A stretch of DNA of 64,000 bases from Leucobacter edaphi (GCF_016522535.1 NZ_JAEHOI010000004.1:1-64000); one strand, 5' to 3'; shown: positions 13,530 to 23,202, numbered from the stretch's first letter. Numbers and translations are program-made. The notes: generated by a model from the sequence alone, not told the origin.

Positions 13530-15265
13530 TCGATCTCCTCGACCCGCGGGGGCGTTCCGGCTTCGGCCGGGGCGCCCCCGCGGCGTCTCGCCAGCGCCGA
13601 GCCGGCAACGCCAGCGAACAGGCCGATCGCACCGATCGCGAGCCAGGCACCTGCGAACCAGGCGCCCAGTGCGAGCGCCGGCGTGGCGCCCTCGACGAGC
13701 GGCACCGTCCCCACGACGGAGCCCGCGGCGAAGGGCTCGATGCGATCGATGTCGTGCCCGTCGGGCGCGACGATCGCGCTCGTTCCGACCGTGCTGATGT
13801 TCACGAGCGCGCGGCCCGTCTCGACGCCGCGCAGCCGCGCGATCGCCAGCTGCTGCACGTTTTCGTCGGTACGCCCGAAATCCGCGTTGTTCGTCTGCGC
13901 GAAGATCACCTGGGCTCCGTCCTCCACGGTGCGCACGGCCTGATCGTCGAAGATGATGTCGAAGCAGATCGCGAGACCCGCACGGATCGCGCCGTTCGCT
14001 GCGGGAACATCGAACACCGGCGGCCGCGTGCCGTGACGGTACTCGAGCTGCACGAGGTCCACGAGATCGGGGACGATCGCGTGGAAGAACGGCCGGTTCG
14101 GCATGTACTCCGCGAAGGGAACCGGGAAGCGCTTGTCGTAGCGCACCGGCGCCTCGCCCTCGCCCGTCCAGACGAGCGCGCTGTTCGTGTAGGTGCCATC
14201 GGGATCACGCAGCACTGATCCGACGACGATCGGGGCGTCTGCCCGGCGCGCGAGATCCTCGACGCGCAGGCCGCCCATCACGTTGTCGCGCAGATCGAAC
14301 TCCGCGCTGTTCTCCGGCCACACGATGACGTCGACGGACTCTCCGGAGGCTTCGAGCCGGTCCAGCAGCTGGCTCGTCGCGTCGAGGTGGTCCTTGAGCA
14401 CGGAGCCGTTCTCGCGGTCGTCGAAGATGCCGGACTTCGAGTTGCCCTGCACCGCCGCGACCGTGATCGATCCGGTCTGCGGAAGCCCGGCCGCCGGGAC
14501 GATCGCGAGCAGGGCGAGCATCGCTGCGCCGACGCCGAGCGCCGGGAGCAACCGCCGAATCCGCGAGCGATCGCGTGGCTGATCAGGCGCCGAGGCGAAC
14601 GGATCGGGAACCGCCGTCGCGGCGATCGCCGCGACCGGGATCGCGCACGCCAGCACGATGAGCCCGCCGAGCCCGGCGAACCCCAGCCAGGACACCGCCT
14701 GCAGGAGCGGTCCATCGGCCTGCGTGTGCACGATCCGCCCCCAGGCGAACCCGCCGTACGGCCAGGAACCCTGCGCCTCCTCGCGCGCGATCCACAGCCC
14801 AGCAACCGTGAGTGCCTGCGCCGCGATCAGGAGCACCGGGCGGGCGCGAAGGCCGCCGATGCGAGCGAGTCCCCGCGTCGCCAGTGCCGCCGCGACGCCG
14901 AAGAGCACGTACCAGGCCGTCATCACGGACGTCAGGCCGAGCCAGGGAATCGGGCCGAGATACAGGGTGAGCCAGTTGATGTGCGGGCCCCAGAACAGTG
15001 CGCCTGCGAGCAGGCCGGCGAGCGAGGCGACCGCCGCACGCTGCTGCCAGACGGCGGCGACGATCAGAAACACCCCGAGGAACGCGAGCGGCCACCAGGA
15101 CAGGTCAGGGCTCGCGAGGTCGAGGCACTTTCCCCCGATCCCCGCGAGAATCGCCGCCGCCCACCAGCTCAGGCGAGGCGGAAAGCCCTGCCGCCGCACC
15201 ACCGCGCCGTTGCGGACGCGAGCGAGCGGGCCGCCCCCCGGCCCGCCCGAAACCAACGCGATCAC
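13526..15265 (-). CDS. lnt: apolipoprotein N-acyltransferase
   Basis: A 579-residue membrane enzyme that N-acylates the lipobox cysteine of lipoproteins. The N-terminal half has several membrane segments; the C-terminal half is a nitrilase domain. Its catalytic triad is visible: Glu in IVWPENSAEF, Lys in YDKRFPVPF, Cys in AICFDIIFDD. I place the start at GTG 15265, which overlaps the helicase stop as GTGA. The longer open frame reaching 15685 runs inside the helicase gene and is not real. Several predicted lipoproteins in this window would be substrates. Confidence 0.92.
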   Translation of the reverse strand: MIALVSGGPGGGPLARVRNGAVVRRQGFPPRLSWWAAAILAGIGGKCLDLASPDLSWWPLAFLGVFLIVAAVWQQRAAVASLAGLLAGALFWGPHINWLTLYLGPIPWLGLTSVMTAWYVLFGVAAALATRGLARIGGLRARPVLLIAAQALTVAGLWIAREEAQGSWPYGGFAWGRIVHTQADGPLLQAVSWLGFAGLGGLIVLACAIPVAAIAATAVPDPFASAPDQPRDRSRIRRLLPALGVGAAMLALLAIVPAAGLPQTGSITVAAVQGNSKSGIFDDRENGSVLKDHLDATSQLLDRLEASGESVDVIVWPENSAEFDLRDNVMGGLRVEDLARRADAPIVVGSVLRDPDGTYTNSALVWTGEGEAPVRYDKRFPVPFAEYMPNRPFFHAIVPDLVDLVQLEYRHGTRPPVFDVPAANGAIRAGLAICFDIIFDDQAVRTVEDGAQVIFAQTNNADFGRTDENVQQLAIARLRGVETGRALVNISTVGTSAIVAPDGHDIDRIEPFAAGSVVGTVPLVEGATPALALGAWFAGAWLAIGAIGLFAGVAGSALARRRGGAPAEAGTPPRVEEID

Positions 15266-17508
15266 GAAGAGCTCGCGTCTTCCACGATCCCGCGGCGCAC
15301 CGAGCGCTTCGCCTCGCGCGCCCGCTTGGCGAGCGCTCCGAGGCGATCCTCGTCGAGGCCGGCCCCCGCGCCAGACTCGCAGGCCTGCGCGATCTGATCC
15401 AGCAGGTCGATGGTCTGCTTCGTCCAGCGCACGAAGTCTCCAGCCCCGATCCCCGCCGACTCGAGGACCTTCTCGAACGGCACCCCCGACGCCCACGCGT
15501 GCATCGTCGCCGCGAGCCCCGCGTGCGGCATCTCGCCGCGCGGCAGGCGGTGCGCCTCGGCGAGGTCGTCGAGGCGGATCCAGGTATCGAGCATGCGGTC
15601 GTACGCCGCGGCGAAGATCCTGCCGCCCGGCAGGCGCGGATCGCCGTCGTCGTCGCGGCGCGGCTCGTAGCTGAGCGCGCAGCACATCGCCGCGAGTCCC
15701 TCAGCGTCGAGCCCCCCGAACACGTCGGAGCGGAGGCACTCCGCCACGAGCAGATCCCGCTCGCCGTAGATCCTGCGCAGGATCTCCCCCCACTCCGTGA
15801 CCTCGAGATCGCGGCCGTCGCGGCGCAGGTAGTCGAGGTCGACGAGCACCTCGACGACGTGGTCGAAGGTGCGGGCGATCGTCCCCGTGCGCGAGGCGAT
15901 CTGGCGGCGACCACGCTCCACGCGCCTGCGCAGCTTCCTGGCCCGGTCCTCCCAGCGCTTCTTGTCCGCGCCGGAGGCCCGCCTGGCCGCGGCGTCATAC
16001 CCCGCAAGCGACTCCTGCTCGGCGCGGAGCTCCCTGGCCTGGTCCACGACGTCGCGATCAGCCTGGAACTGGGCGAACGAGAGTTCGAGGGTCTCCCGCG
16101 CGCGATCGAAGCTCATGCGCTGCAGGAGGTTCACCGCCATGTTCGCGGTCGGACGGAAACTCGAGCGGACCGGGAACGAGCGCGCCCCGGCCAGGTGGGC
16201 GAGGGCCTCGAGGTCGACGTCATCGTTCCACACGACCACCGCGTGGCCCTCGACGTCGATGCCGCGGCGTCCCGCGCGGCCCGTGAGCTGGGTGTACTCC
16301 CCCGAGGTCAGGGGCACCCGCTCCTCGCCGTTGTACTTGTCGAGCCGCTCGATCACCACGGCACGCGCCGGCATATTAATTCCGAGCGCGAGGGTCTCCG
16401 TCGCGAAGACGAGCTTCACGAGGCGCCGCTGGAACAGCTGCTCCACCACCGCTTTGAACGCCGGCAGCAGGCCGGCGTGGTGCGCGGCGATGCCGCGTTC
16501 CAGCCCGGCCATCCACTCGCGGACGCCGAGCACGCGCTGCTCCGCGTCGCTCATCCCCGCGATGACGGCGTGGGCGGCCGCCCGGATCTGCTGCCGCTCC
16601 TCGCGATTCGTGAGGGAGACACCCTCGTACAAGCACTGCCGGACTGCCTGATCGCAGCCGTTCCTGCTGAAAATGAAGACGATCGCGGGAAGAAGTCTGG
16701 TCTCGTCGAGCGCGCGGGCGATGTCGGCGCGGGACACTCGCTTCGTGCGCCGCTGCGGGGCACGACCCCGCGAGCGCTGGCGCCGATCCCGATCCGATCC
16801 GCGGCCGAATCCCCCGCCGCTCGCGATTCGCCGCAGCTCGGGATTCAGCCGCCCGCCAGCGGCGAGCTCCCCGTCGCGCCCCACGTACAGCGGCATCATC
16901 TCGCGGCTCGTGAGCACGTGCTGGTACAGGGGAACCGGGCGGTGCTCCGACATGATCACGTCGGTGTCGCCGCGGACCGCGTGCATCCAGTCGCCGAACT
17001 CCTCCGTGTTCGACACGGTGGCCGAGAGCGCCACGAGACGGACCGTGTCCGGAAGGTGCAGGATGATCTCCTCCCAGACGGCCCCGCGGAAGCGGTCGCC
17101 AAGGTAGTGCACCTCGTCGAGGACGACGAACGCGAGATCGTCGAGCGCGCTCGACTCCGCGTAGATCATGTTCCGCAGCACCTCGGTCGTCATGACGACG
17201 ATGGGGGCGTCCCCGCGAATGTTGACGTCGCCCGTGAGCAGACCGACCTCGTCCTCGCCGTATGCGGCGCACAGCTCGCGGAACTTCTGGTTCGACAGGG
17301 CCTTGATCGGCGCGGTGTAGAAGATCCTCGCGTCGCGCTCGCGGCGCGCGAGGTAGACGGCGAACTCGGCCACCGTCGTCTTCCCCGATCCCGTCGGGGC
17401 GGCCACGAGCACGCTCCGCCCCTCTTCGAGCCGCTCGCACGCGGTTTTCTGGAAGGAATCGAGCGGATAGTCGAGGCGCGCCTCGAACGCTTCGAGCGCG
17501 GTGGTCAT
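15262..17508 (-). CDS. helY: HelY-type DEAD/DEAH RNA helicase (Ski2-like)
   Basis: A 748-residue superfamily 2 helicase. Motif I is APTGSGKTTVAEFAV, motif II is LDEVHYLGD, motif III is SATVSN, and motif VI is QLTGRAGRRG. A C-terminal DSHCT-like domain ends in WTKQTIDLLDQI. Mycobacterial HelY is longer (about 900 residues), so the C-terminal half is trimmed here. Position immediately after tatC is the conserved actinobacterial order. The start MTTALEAFEARL is the usual one. Role: likely RNA unwinding or RNA quality control. Confidence 0.9.
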   Translation of the reverse strand: MTTALEAFEARLDYPLDSFQKTACERLEEGRSVLVAAPTGSGKTTVAEFAVYLARRERDARIFYTAPIKALSNQKFRELCAAYGEDEVGLLTGDVNIRGDAPIVVMTTEVLRNMIYAESSALDDLAFVVLDEVHYLGDRFRGAVWEEIILHLPDTVRLVALSATVSNTEEFGDWMHAVRGDTDVIMSEHRPVPLYQHVLTSREMMPLYVGRDGELAAGGRLNPELRRIASGGGFGRGSDRDRRQRSRGRAPQRRTKRVSRADIARALDETRLLPAIVFIFSRNGCDQAVRQCLYEGVSLTNREERQQIRAAAHAVIAGMSDAEQRVLGVREWMAGLERGIAAHHAGLLPAFKAVVEQLFQRRLVKLVFATETLALGINMPARAVVIERLDKYNGEERVPLTSGEYTQLTGRAGRRGIDVEGHAVVVWNDDVDLEALAHLAGARSFPVRSSFRPTANMAVNLLQRMSFDRARETLELSFAQFQADRDVVDQARELRAEQESLAGYDAAARRASGADKKRWEDRARKLRRRVERGRRQIASRTGTIARTFDHVVEVLVDLDYLRRDGRDLEVTEWGEILRRIYGERDLLVAECLRSDVFGGLDAEGLAAMCCALSYEPRRDDDGDPRLPGGRIFAAAYDRMLDTWIRLDDLAEAHRLPRGEMPHAGLAATMHAWASGVPFEKVLESAGIGAGDFVRWTKQTIDLLDQIAQACESGAGAGLDEDRLGALAKRAREAKRSVRRGIVEDASSS

Positions 17509-17517
17509 CTCGCGGTA

Positions 17518-18351
17518 CTAGCCTTTCGCCTTGGTCGGGGACGCCGGGTCGGAGCTGTCATCGAGGTCGTACTCGTCGAGCTCGGCTGCGCGCCGCTTGT
17601 CGACCCGCCGATCGTGCAGGAGCGCGACCCCCGCCGCGGCGAAGTACAGCACCACCATGGGGGCCGCCAGCAGGAACATGCTCGTCAGGTCGGCCGCCGG
17701 CGTTGCGATCGCCGCGAACAGGACGATCACGAGCAGGGCGATCCGCCAGCTCTTCAGAATCGAAGCGCCACGGAGCACCCCGATGAAGTTCAGCATCACG
17801 AGCAGCACCGGCATCACGAAGCCGACGCCGACCGCAAGAAGGAGCTTGATCGCGAAGTCGAGATAGGTCCGCGCCTGCAGATAGAACGCGTCCTCGGAGG
17901 GCTGGAAGGTGGAGAGCAGGCGCACGATGTTCGGCAGCACGAGCCAGCCGGCGAAGGCGCCGCCCAGGAACAGCGGCACCGAAGCACCGATAAACGCGAC
18001 GCCGAACAGCTTCTCCCGCTTCGTGAGCCCCGGCGCGAGGAAGGCCCACACCTGGTAGAGCCACACCGGCGAGGCGATCAGCACCGCGATGAACAGCGAG
18101 ATCTGCACCTTCGTGTCGAAACCGCCGGAGATATCGCCGTAGGTGATGATCGCGTCGCGGCCCTCGAGCTTGAGATCCATGATCGGGCGGCGCAGCATGT
18201 CCCACACCCAGGTGGAGAGATACCAGCCGGCCACGACGGCCACCAGGATCGCGGCGACCGAGATGAGCAGGCGCTTGCGGAACTCGACGAGGTGCTCCCC
18301 GAGGCTCATCCGCCCATCGGGATTGCGCTTGCGACGCCCCTTCATTGCCAT
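17518..18351 (-). CDS. tatC: twin-arginine translocase subunit TatC
   Basis: A 277-residue core receptor of the Tat export system with six membrane segments. The N-terminus MSLGEHLVEFRKRLLIS carries the conserved LxEHLxELRxRL-like motif, and the FxxxF/P-rich periplasmic loops are present. The basic start MAMKGRRKRN and the acidic tail are typical of actinobacteria. No tatA lies in the 58 bases between pafC and tatC, where it often sits. A Tat-signal binding protein lies at 30881-32077. Confidence 0.94.
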   Translation of the reverse strand: MAMKGRRKRNPDGRMSLGEHLVEFRKRLLISVAAILVAVVAGWYLSTWVWDMLRRPIMDLKLEGRDAIITYGDISGGFDTKVQISLFIAVLIASPVWLYQVWAFLAPGLTKREKLFGVAFIGASVPLFLGGAFAGWLVLPNIVRLLSTFQPSEDAFYLQARTYLDFAIKLLLAVGVGFVMPVLLVMLNFIGVLRGASILKSWRIALLVIVLFAAIATPAADLTSMFLLAAPMVVLYFAAAGVALLHDRRVDKRRAAELDEYDLDDSSDPASPTKAKG

Positions 18352-18409
18352 TGGTTCAGCTTATCCCAGCGCGCTGACGCGCAGGCCGCGGAAATGCCCG
18401 TCATCGCGC

Positions 18410-19366
18410 TCACTCGCCGTACGCGGCGAGGCCGCGCTCGGCCCAGTCACGCACGGCGCTCCGCGCGGACTCGGGCTCCTCGACGACCACGAGACCGGGT
18501 GCCGCCTGGATCAGTGCGATCGCTGCCGCGCGGTGCCACGCCGTGATCCTGACACGGATCCACCCCTCCCCGGCTTCGCCGAGCAGCTCGGGCGCGAATG
18601 CCCCAAGGCGGGGCAGCGCGCGCTCGGCGACCACGGCGACCAGCGCGGGGATCGGATCCGAGAGCGCGGTGTCCGGGAGGGCCGCGCGCGCGGTCGCCGC
18701 GTCGGACAGCTCACGCAGCGCGGAAATCTGTTCGACACGGAACGTGCGCTCGGCCCGCCGATCGAGGCAGAAGGCCCGGAGATACCAGGCGCCCTCCCCC
18801 TGTTGCAGGGCGAGCGGCTCGACGCGCCGGGAGCTCGGCACGCCCGCCGCGTCGCGGTACTCGAAGGCGAGCGCGACCCGGTGATCGATCGCCGCGAGAA
18901 TCGCCGGGATGCGCTCGTCCTGGCGATCCGCGGTGATGGAGACTGCCATGGCCTCCTCCCCGCCGAGCGCCGCCGCGAGCCGCGCGGACAGCTCGCGCGC
19001 GAGCGAGGCATCCTCCTCACCGAGGACCGGGATCAGGGCGTTCAGACCAGCGACGATCGCCGCCGTCTCGGCGGGGGCGAAGCGGGGGGCCTCGTCGACG
19101 GCGACGGTCCTTGTGAGCCAGACCTCGTCGGATCCCTCGAGGAGGTCCCAGTCGATGTCGAAGAGGTCCTCGTCCTGGTAGCTCATCGTCTCGCCGGGGA
19201 CCCCGGCCGTGCCGAGGAACCGGACGAGGTCCCTGATCAGCTTCGGGGTGACGGAGAACCGTTCCGCGAGGTCGGACACCGCGACGGGAGCGTCGGAGTC
19301 ACGGAGGTAGGCGACGAGCGACAGCAGCAGCAGCACCCGATCCGGGGCGATCACGCTCTTATGCAC
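18410..19366 (-). CDS. pafC: WYL-domain regulator PafC
   Basis: A 318-residue WYL-family protein with an N-terminal winged helix (DRVLLLLSLVAYLRDSDAPV then VSDLAERFSVTPKLIRDLVRF) and WYL/WCX C-terminal domains. With PafB it activates the RecA-independent mycobacterial DNA-damage response in characterised relatives. GTG 19366 is chosen because GGGGGAGGA lies about 5 bases upstream. The start overlaps the pafB stop by 8 bases, implying a coupled heterodimer. Confidence 0.88.
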   Translation of the reverse strand: MHKSVIAPDRVLLLLSLVAYLRDSDAPVAVSDLAERFSVTPKLIRDLVRFLGTAGVPGETMSYQDEDLFDIDWDLLEGSDEVWLTRTVAVDEAPRFAPAETAAIVAGLNALIPVLGEEDASLARELSARLAAALGGEEAMAVSITADRQDERIPAILAAIDHRVALAFEYRDAAGVPSSRRVEPLALQQGEGAWYLRAFCLDRRAERTFRVEQISALRELSDAATARAALPDTALSDPIPALVAVVAERALPRLGAFAPELLGEAGEGWIRVRITAWHRAAAIALIQAAPGLVVVEEPESARSAVRDWAERGLAAYGE

Positions 19367-20375
19367 GGTGTCCTCCCCCGTGATCGGCGAGTACGGCTCG
19401 CAGCCCGGCAACCACCAGGTCCCGCAGTTCGGCCGGCGAGATCACCGAGACCTCGGCGCCGTAGCCCACGAGTTCATCGGCCAGGATGTGCCAGTCGAGC
19501 AGCCCGAGCTCCAGGTCGACCCGCGCGGGATCCTCCGCGACCGGGGTCACCGCGTCAGCCCGTGACGCGAGCCTCGACTCGGCGAGGCCGCCGCGCCGCA
19601 CCCGCAGCTGCGCGCGCCGCTCGGTGCGCAGCGCGATGAGCTCGGCAAGCGCGTGCTCCGTGCGCTCCCTGAGCTCGGGGTCGAAGCGCTCGTTCCCCAC
19701 GCGCACCGGCCCGGAAATGCGCGAGAGCAGGAAGGTTCGCTCGGCGGACCGTTCGAGATCCCAGGAGATCAGGTGCCAGCGGCCGTCGAGCCGGTGCAGC
19801 CGGAGCGGGGCAACGTGCCGCTGCAGGGCGCTCTCGCGGCCGGGCAGCGCATAGGCGAAGCGGACCGTCCGCCCCTCGTCGATCGCGCGCTGCAGCGGAG
19901 CGGCCGCGGGTTCCGCGGTTCCGAGGCTCGGCGCGACACCGAGGTGCTGCAGTTCGAGCCCCGCGCCGAGGGCCTCCAGCTTCATCGCCGCGCGACGGGA
20001 CTCCGCGCTGAGACTCCCCTCGCGCCACGCGAACGCCGCGAGCCGGAGCAGCACGAGCTCCCGCTCAGAGAACTGCAGTTCAGGCGGAAATTCGAGACGA
20101 TCCTTCGCGATCCGGTAGCGGGTGAGCTGATTGTTCCCCGGTTCGAGCGGCGAGTCGAGCGTGTCGATCTGGATCCCGAGCGCGCGCAGCTGATCCTTGT
20201 CGCGCTCGAACTGCCGGTCGAGTGCCGCACTCGGTTCGCCCGGCACGTACCGGTCGGCGTAGCCGTACACCGAGGAGAGGAGCTCGCGCTTCGTCAGCCC
20301 CTCGGGGCTCACCACGAGGGCGAGCACGAGGCTGAAGACGCGCTGCTCGCTCGGAACGGAGGAGCGGCCCGCCAT
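19359..20375 (-). CDS. pafB: WYL-domain regulator PafB
   Basis: A 338-residue partner of PafC. The winged-helix N-terminus (RVFSLVLALVVSPEGLTKRE) is followed by a WYL ligand-sensing domain (VAPLRLHRLDGRWHLISWDL). The Pup ligase pafA that often precedes this pair is absent; an FKBP lipoprotein gene ends 8 bases upstream instead. The pair's DNA-damage role does not need the proteasome, which explains its retention. Confidence 0.88.
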   Translation of the reverse strand: MAGRSSVPSEQRVFSLVLALVVSPEGLTKRELLSSVYGYADRYVPGEPSAALDRQFERDKDQLRALGIQIDTLDSPLEPGNNQLTRYRIAKDRLEFPPELQFSERELVLLRLAAFAWREGSLSAESRRAAMKLEALGAGLELQHLGVAPSLGTAEPAAAPLQRAIDEGRTVRFAYALPGRESALQRHVAPLRLHRLDGRWHLISWDLERSAERTFLLSRISGPVRVGNERFDPELRERTEHALAELIALRTERRAQLRVRRGGLAESRLASRADAVTPVAEDPARVDLELGLLDWHILADELVGYGAEVSVISPAELRDLVVAGLRAVLADHGGGHRA

Positions 20376-20383
20376 GTCCCTCC

Positions 20384-21322
20384 CTAGTTGACGCCGAGGA
20401 TGTCGATCACCGAGACGCTGGGCTTGCCGCCCTGGGGGTCGTCGATAACGACCACCTGCGAGCCGACCTTCTTGCCGGTGAGCTCGGTGCGGTAGGTGAA
20501 GCCGGACTGGCTGATCTGCTGCTCGTTTCCGAGGCCGGCGATGCCCGTATCCCAGGTGTTGTTCGTGATCTGGTGGTCCCAGCCCACCGTGAGCACCTGG
20601 GCGATCACGTTGTCGGTGGCCTTGACCTCTGCCCCGTCGCCCTGGATGCGGACCGCGGAGCTGGATCCGGCCGGCTTGTCGGTCGGGGGCAGCACGACGC
20701 CGGGACGCCCGTCCTCGTTCGTGACGACGGCGGGATATCCGTTGGGCAGCCCCTTGACCGGGCCCTGCGAGGCGAGCGGGCGGGCCTCGACGATGTCGAT
20801 CACCCCGACGAGGCTCGACCCCATGGTCCCGCCGAGCTGCTGCATGATCCCGGCGCTGTCCTGCGGGGAGAGCGCGGCAACGACGCGATCACCGGGGCGC
20901 GTGCACTCAACGGCCTTGCTGAGCGGGTTCTCCTGCTCCTTCGAGAGCATCAGGAACTCGGGCGCCTGGCCGGGATTGTTGAACGCGGGGCTCGCGTAGA
21001 GCTTCTTGCTCGTGGCCGCGTCGAAGAAGACCATGTTCACCGAGACGAGCGTCTGATCAACGGCCATTCGCTCGCGCTTCTGGGTTCCCGTTCCGGTCTT
21101 GCCGACGACGGTGCGCTGCGTCGTGTCGATCTTCACGTCCTTCGGAATCGACACCTCCGGCTTCGAACCGAACTCGCCGAGCACGGTCGTTCCGTCGCTG
21201 AGCGACCCCGCCGAGTAGGCGGGCGTGCAATCGGCCTGAGCCGCCTGCTGCGCGCTGCAGCCGGTCAGCCCGGCGATCAGCAGCGTGGCCGCTGCGGTTG
21301 CGGGGACGAATCGACGAAGCAT
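20384..21322 (-). CDS. FKBP-type peptidyl-prolyl isomerase lipoprotein
   Basis: A 312-residue secreted lipoprotein with lipobox LTGC at Cys22. Two FKBP-like segments are visible. The first is around VDQTLVSVNMVFFDAATSK. The second, around VIAQVLTVGWDHQITNNTWD, ends in YRTELTGKKVGSQVVVIDDP. It probably assists folding outside the membrane. ATG 21322 has GAGAGG five bases upstream; the longer frame to 21358 lacks this. In actinobacteria such genes flank the pafA-pafB region, which matches its place here. Confidence 0.82.
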   Translation of the reverse strand: MLRRFVPATAAATLLIAGLTGCSAQQAAQADCTPAYSAGSLSDGTTVLGEFGSKPEVSIPKDVKIDTTQRTVVGKTGTGTQKRERMAVDQTLVSVNMVFFDAATSKKLYASPAFNNPGQAPEFLMLSKEQENPLSKAVECTRPGDRVVAALSPQDSAGIMQQLGGTMGSSLVGVIDIVEARPLASQGPVKGLPNGYPAVVTNEDGRPGVVLPPTDKPAGSSSAVRIQGDGAEVKATDNVIAQVLTVGWDHQITNNTWDTGIAGLGNEQQISQSGFTYRTELTGKKVGSQVVVIDDPQGGKPSVSVIDILGVN

Positions 21323-21385
21323 GTGCACCTCTCGCGGGAGTCTGTGGGACCCGGCCATCCTATCGAATGCCGGCTCGGGATCCGG

Positions 21386-22489
21386 TCAGTCGGCGGAGCC
21401 GGTGTCGGGGGCAGCGGCGTCTCCCGATCCGGGATCCACGCCGCGCTCGCGGGCGAACTTCTGCGCCTCGCGCACCTTCTTGCGCAGGACCTTGTCGCTC
21501 TTGCCGCGCTCGCCGACGACCTCGGGGGTCCACACCTCACCGCTCTCCGGCCCCTCGGGGGCGAGATCGGGCAGCCACGTTCCGAGATCCTCGTCGGTGA
21601 ACTCGCCCTTCGACGCGCGGCGCTTGAGCTCGGGCATGACCGTGCCGTCCGCCAGCCGGCGGGCCGTGATCAGGAAGCCCGTGTGCGCGACCATCCGGTG
21701 ATCGGGTCGGACGGCGAGGCCCTCGACGTGCCACCCGCGCACCATGGTCTCGTTGGACTCGGGGTGCGTGAACCGGCCGCTGCGACGGATCTGCTCCGCC
21801 GTGCGGGACAGCTGAGTGACCGTCGCGACGTAGCAGATGAGGACGCCTCCCGGCATCAGCGCGTCGGCTGCGACGTCGACGCACTCCCACGGTGCGAGCA
21901 TGTCGAGCACGACACGGTCGATCGTGCCGGCCTCGCAGACCGCCGGGAGGGTCTCCTGAAGATCGCCGACCGTGACGGTCCAGTTCTCCGGAAGGCTCCC
22001 CGCGAACGCCGCGACGTTCCCGCGCGCGACGTCGGCGAATTCCTCACGGCGTTCGAAGGAGAAGAGTTCGCCGCTCGCGCCGACTCCGCGGAGCAGGTGC
22101 AGCGAGAGCGCGCCCGAGCCGACGCCGGCCTCGACCACGCGAGCCCCAGGGAAGATGTCCGCGAGGGAGAGGATCTGAGCGGCGTCCTTCGGGTAGACGA
22201 TCGCCGCTCCGCGCGGCATCGACATGACGAAGTCGGAGAGCAGCGGGCGCAGCGCGAGATACTCCTCCCCGCTGCTGTTCTGCACGACCGAGCCGTCCGG
22301 GAGACCGACGAGGTCCGCGTGCGGAATGATGCCGCGGTGGCTGTGGAATTCTCCCCCCGGAACGAGCGTGATCGTGTTGAGGCGCCCCTTCGGCCCCGTG
22401 AGCTTCACGCGATCGCCGTAGCCGAGCGGCCCCCGGATCGCGGGTGCCGCGAGCGGCTGTTCCTCGTTCAGTTCACCGTTGCCGCTCAC
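21386..22489 (-). CDS. trmI: tRNA (adenine-N1)-methyltransferase TrmI
   Basis: A 367-residue SAM-dependent enzyme making m1A58 in tRNA. An N-terminal beta domain (GYGDRVKLTGPKGRLNTITL) is followed by a Rossmann methyltransferase with SAM motif VVEAGVGSGALSLHLL and VLDMLAPWECVD. The C-terminal 80 residues are a charged extension. The GTG start overlaps the HAD gene stop. In many actinobacteria this gene directly precedes the Pup-proteasome genes; here an FKBP gene follows. Confidence 0.92.
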   Translation of the reverse strand: MSGNGELNEEQPLAAPAIRGPLGYGDRVKLTGPKGRLNTITLVPGGEFHSHRGIIPHADLVGLPDGSVVQNSSGEEYLALRPLLSDFVMSMPRGAAIVYPKDAAQILSLADIFPGARVVEAGVGSGALSLHLLRGVGASGELFSFERREEFADVARGNVAAFAGSLPENWTVTVGDLQETLPAVCEAGTIDRVVLDMLAPWECVDVAADALMPGGVLICYVATVTQLSRTAEQIRRSGRFTHPESNETMVRGWHVEGLAVRPDHRMVAHTGFLITARRLADGTVMPELKRRASKGEFTDEDLGTWLPDLAPEGPESGEVWTPEVVGERGKSDKVLRKKVREAQKFARERGVDPGSGDAAAPDTGSAD

Positions 22490-23202
22490 TGTTCGTCCTT
22501 CTCTTCGTCTGCTCGGATGCGCGCGAAGCGCTCCGAAATCGTATCGGCGTCGACGCCGGCGAGCGTCGGGAGGATCAGGTGCGCCGCGGAATCACCGAGG
22601 TCCACGAGGCAGGGAATCCCGATCGCCACCGCGCCGGCCGCGCGCGCAGAGGCGAGCCCCGTCGGCGAGTCCTCGAGCGCGACGCAGCGAGCGGGATCGA
22701 CGCCGATCAGCGCCGCACCGCGCTGATACGGATCGGGATGGGGCTTCTCGTGGGCGACCTCGTCGCCGCCGATGATCCCCTGGAACAGGCCCTCAGGGAG
22801 CAGCCCGACGACCTCGTCCGCGATCGCCCGCGTGGCCATCGTGACGAGGGCGGTCGGGATTCCCGCGTCGCGCAGCGACACCAGGAGTTCGACGGCTCCC
22901 GGGCGCCAGTCCGGACCCGAGTCGCGCAGCCCGAGGATCACGCTGTCGCGCCACTCGGCGATGATCTCGTCGACCGACAGCGCCACGCCGAGCTCCTGGA
23001 AGTGCGCTGCGGCGGCGCGCAGGCCGGAGCCCACGAGACGGTCCGAGAGCTCTGGAGTGAGCTCGATCCCGTAGCGGGCGAGCATCCGCTCCTCGGCGGC
23101 CAGCCACAGGGGCTCGGAATCGATCAGGGTGCCGTCCATATCCCACAGAACGGCTGCGGGTTCGTGCGGTCGCAGAACAGGGCTTGGGGGGTTCGCGCTC
23201 AT
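22486..23202 (-). CDS. HAD-family phosphatase
   Basis: A 238-residue haloacid dehalogenase-like hydrolase. Motif I is VLWDMDGTLIDSEP, motif II Thr is in TALVTMATRA, and ALEDSPTGLASARAAG is the C-terminal Asp motif. A cap domain between motifs I and II suggests a small phosphosugar or nucleotide substrate. Start 23202 (MSANPP) is preferred. There is no ribosome-binding site, but TAGAAT ends 7 bases before this ATG, so a leaderless transcript is possible. An ATG at 23211 is the alternative. Confidence 0.85.
   Translation of the reverse strand: MSANPPSPVLRPHEPAAVLWDMDGTLIDSEPLWLAAEERMLARYGIELTPELSDRLVGSGLRAAAAHFQELGVALSVDEIIAEWRDSVILGLRDSGPDWRPGAVELLVSLRDAGIPTALVTMATRAIADEVVGLLPEGLFQGIIGGDEVAHEKPHPDPYQRGAALIGVDPARCVALEDSPTGLASARAAGAVAIGIPCLVDLGDSAAHLILPTLAGVDADTISERFARIRADEEKDEQ

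Noticed and set aside
15266-15685. N-terminal extension of lnt
   Set aside because: The extension lies inside the helicase gene and encodes Arg-rich sequence; GTG 15265 starts at the helicase stop.
14998-18546. 1182-codon open frame on the plus strand
   Set aside because: It is antisense to lnt, helY and tatC, all well supported; the product has no fold signature.
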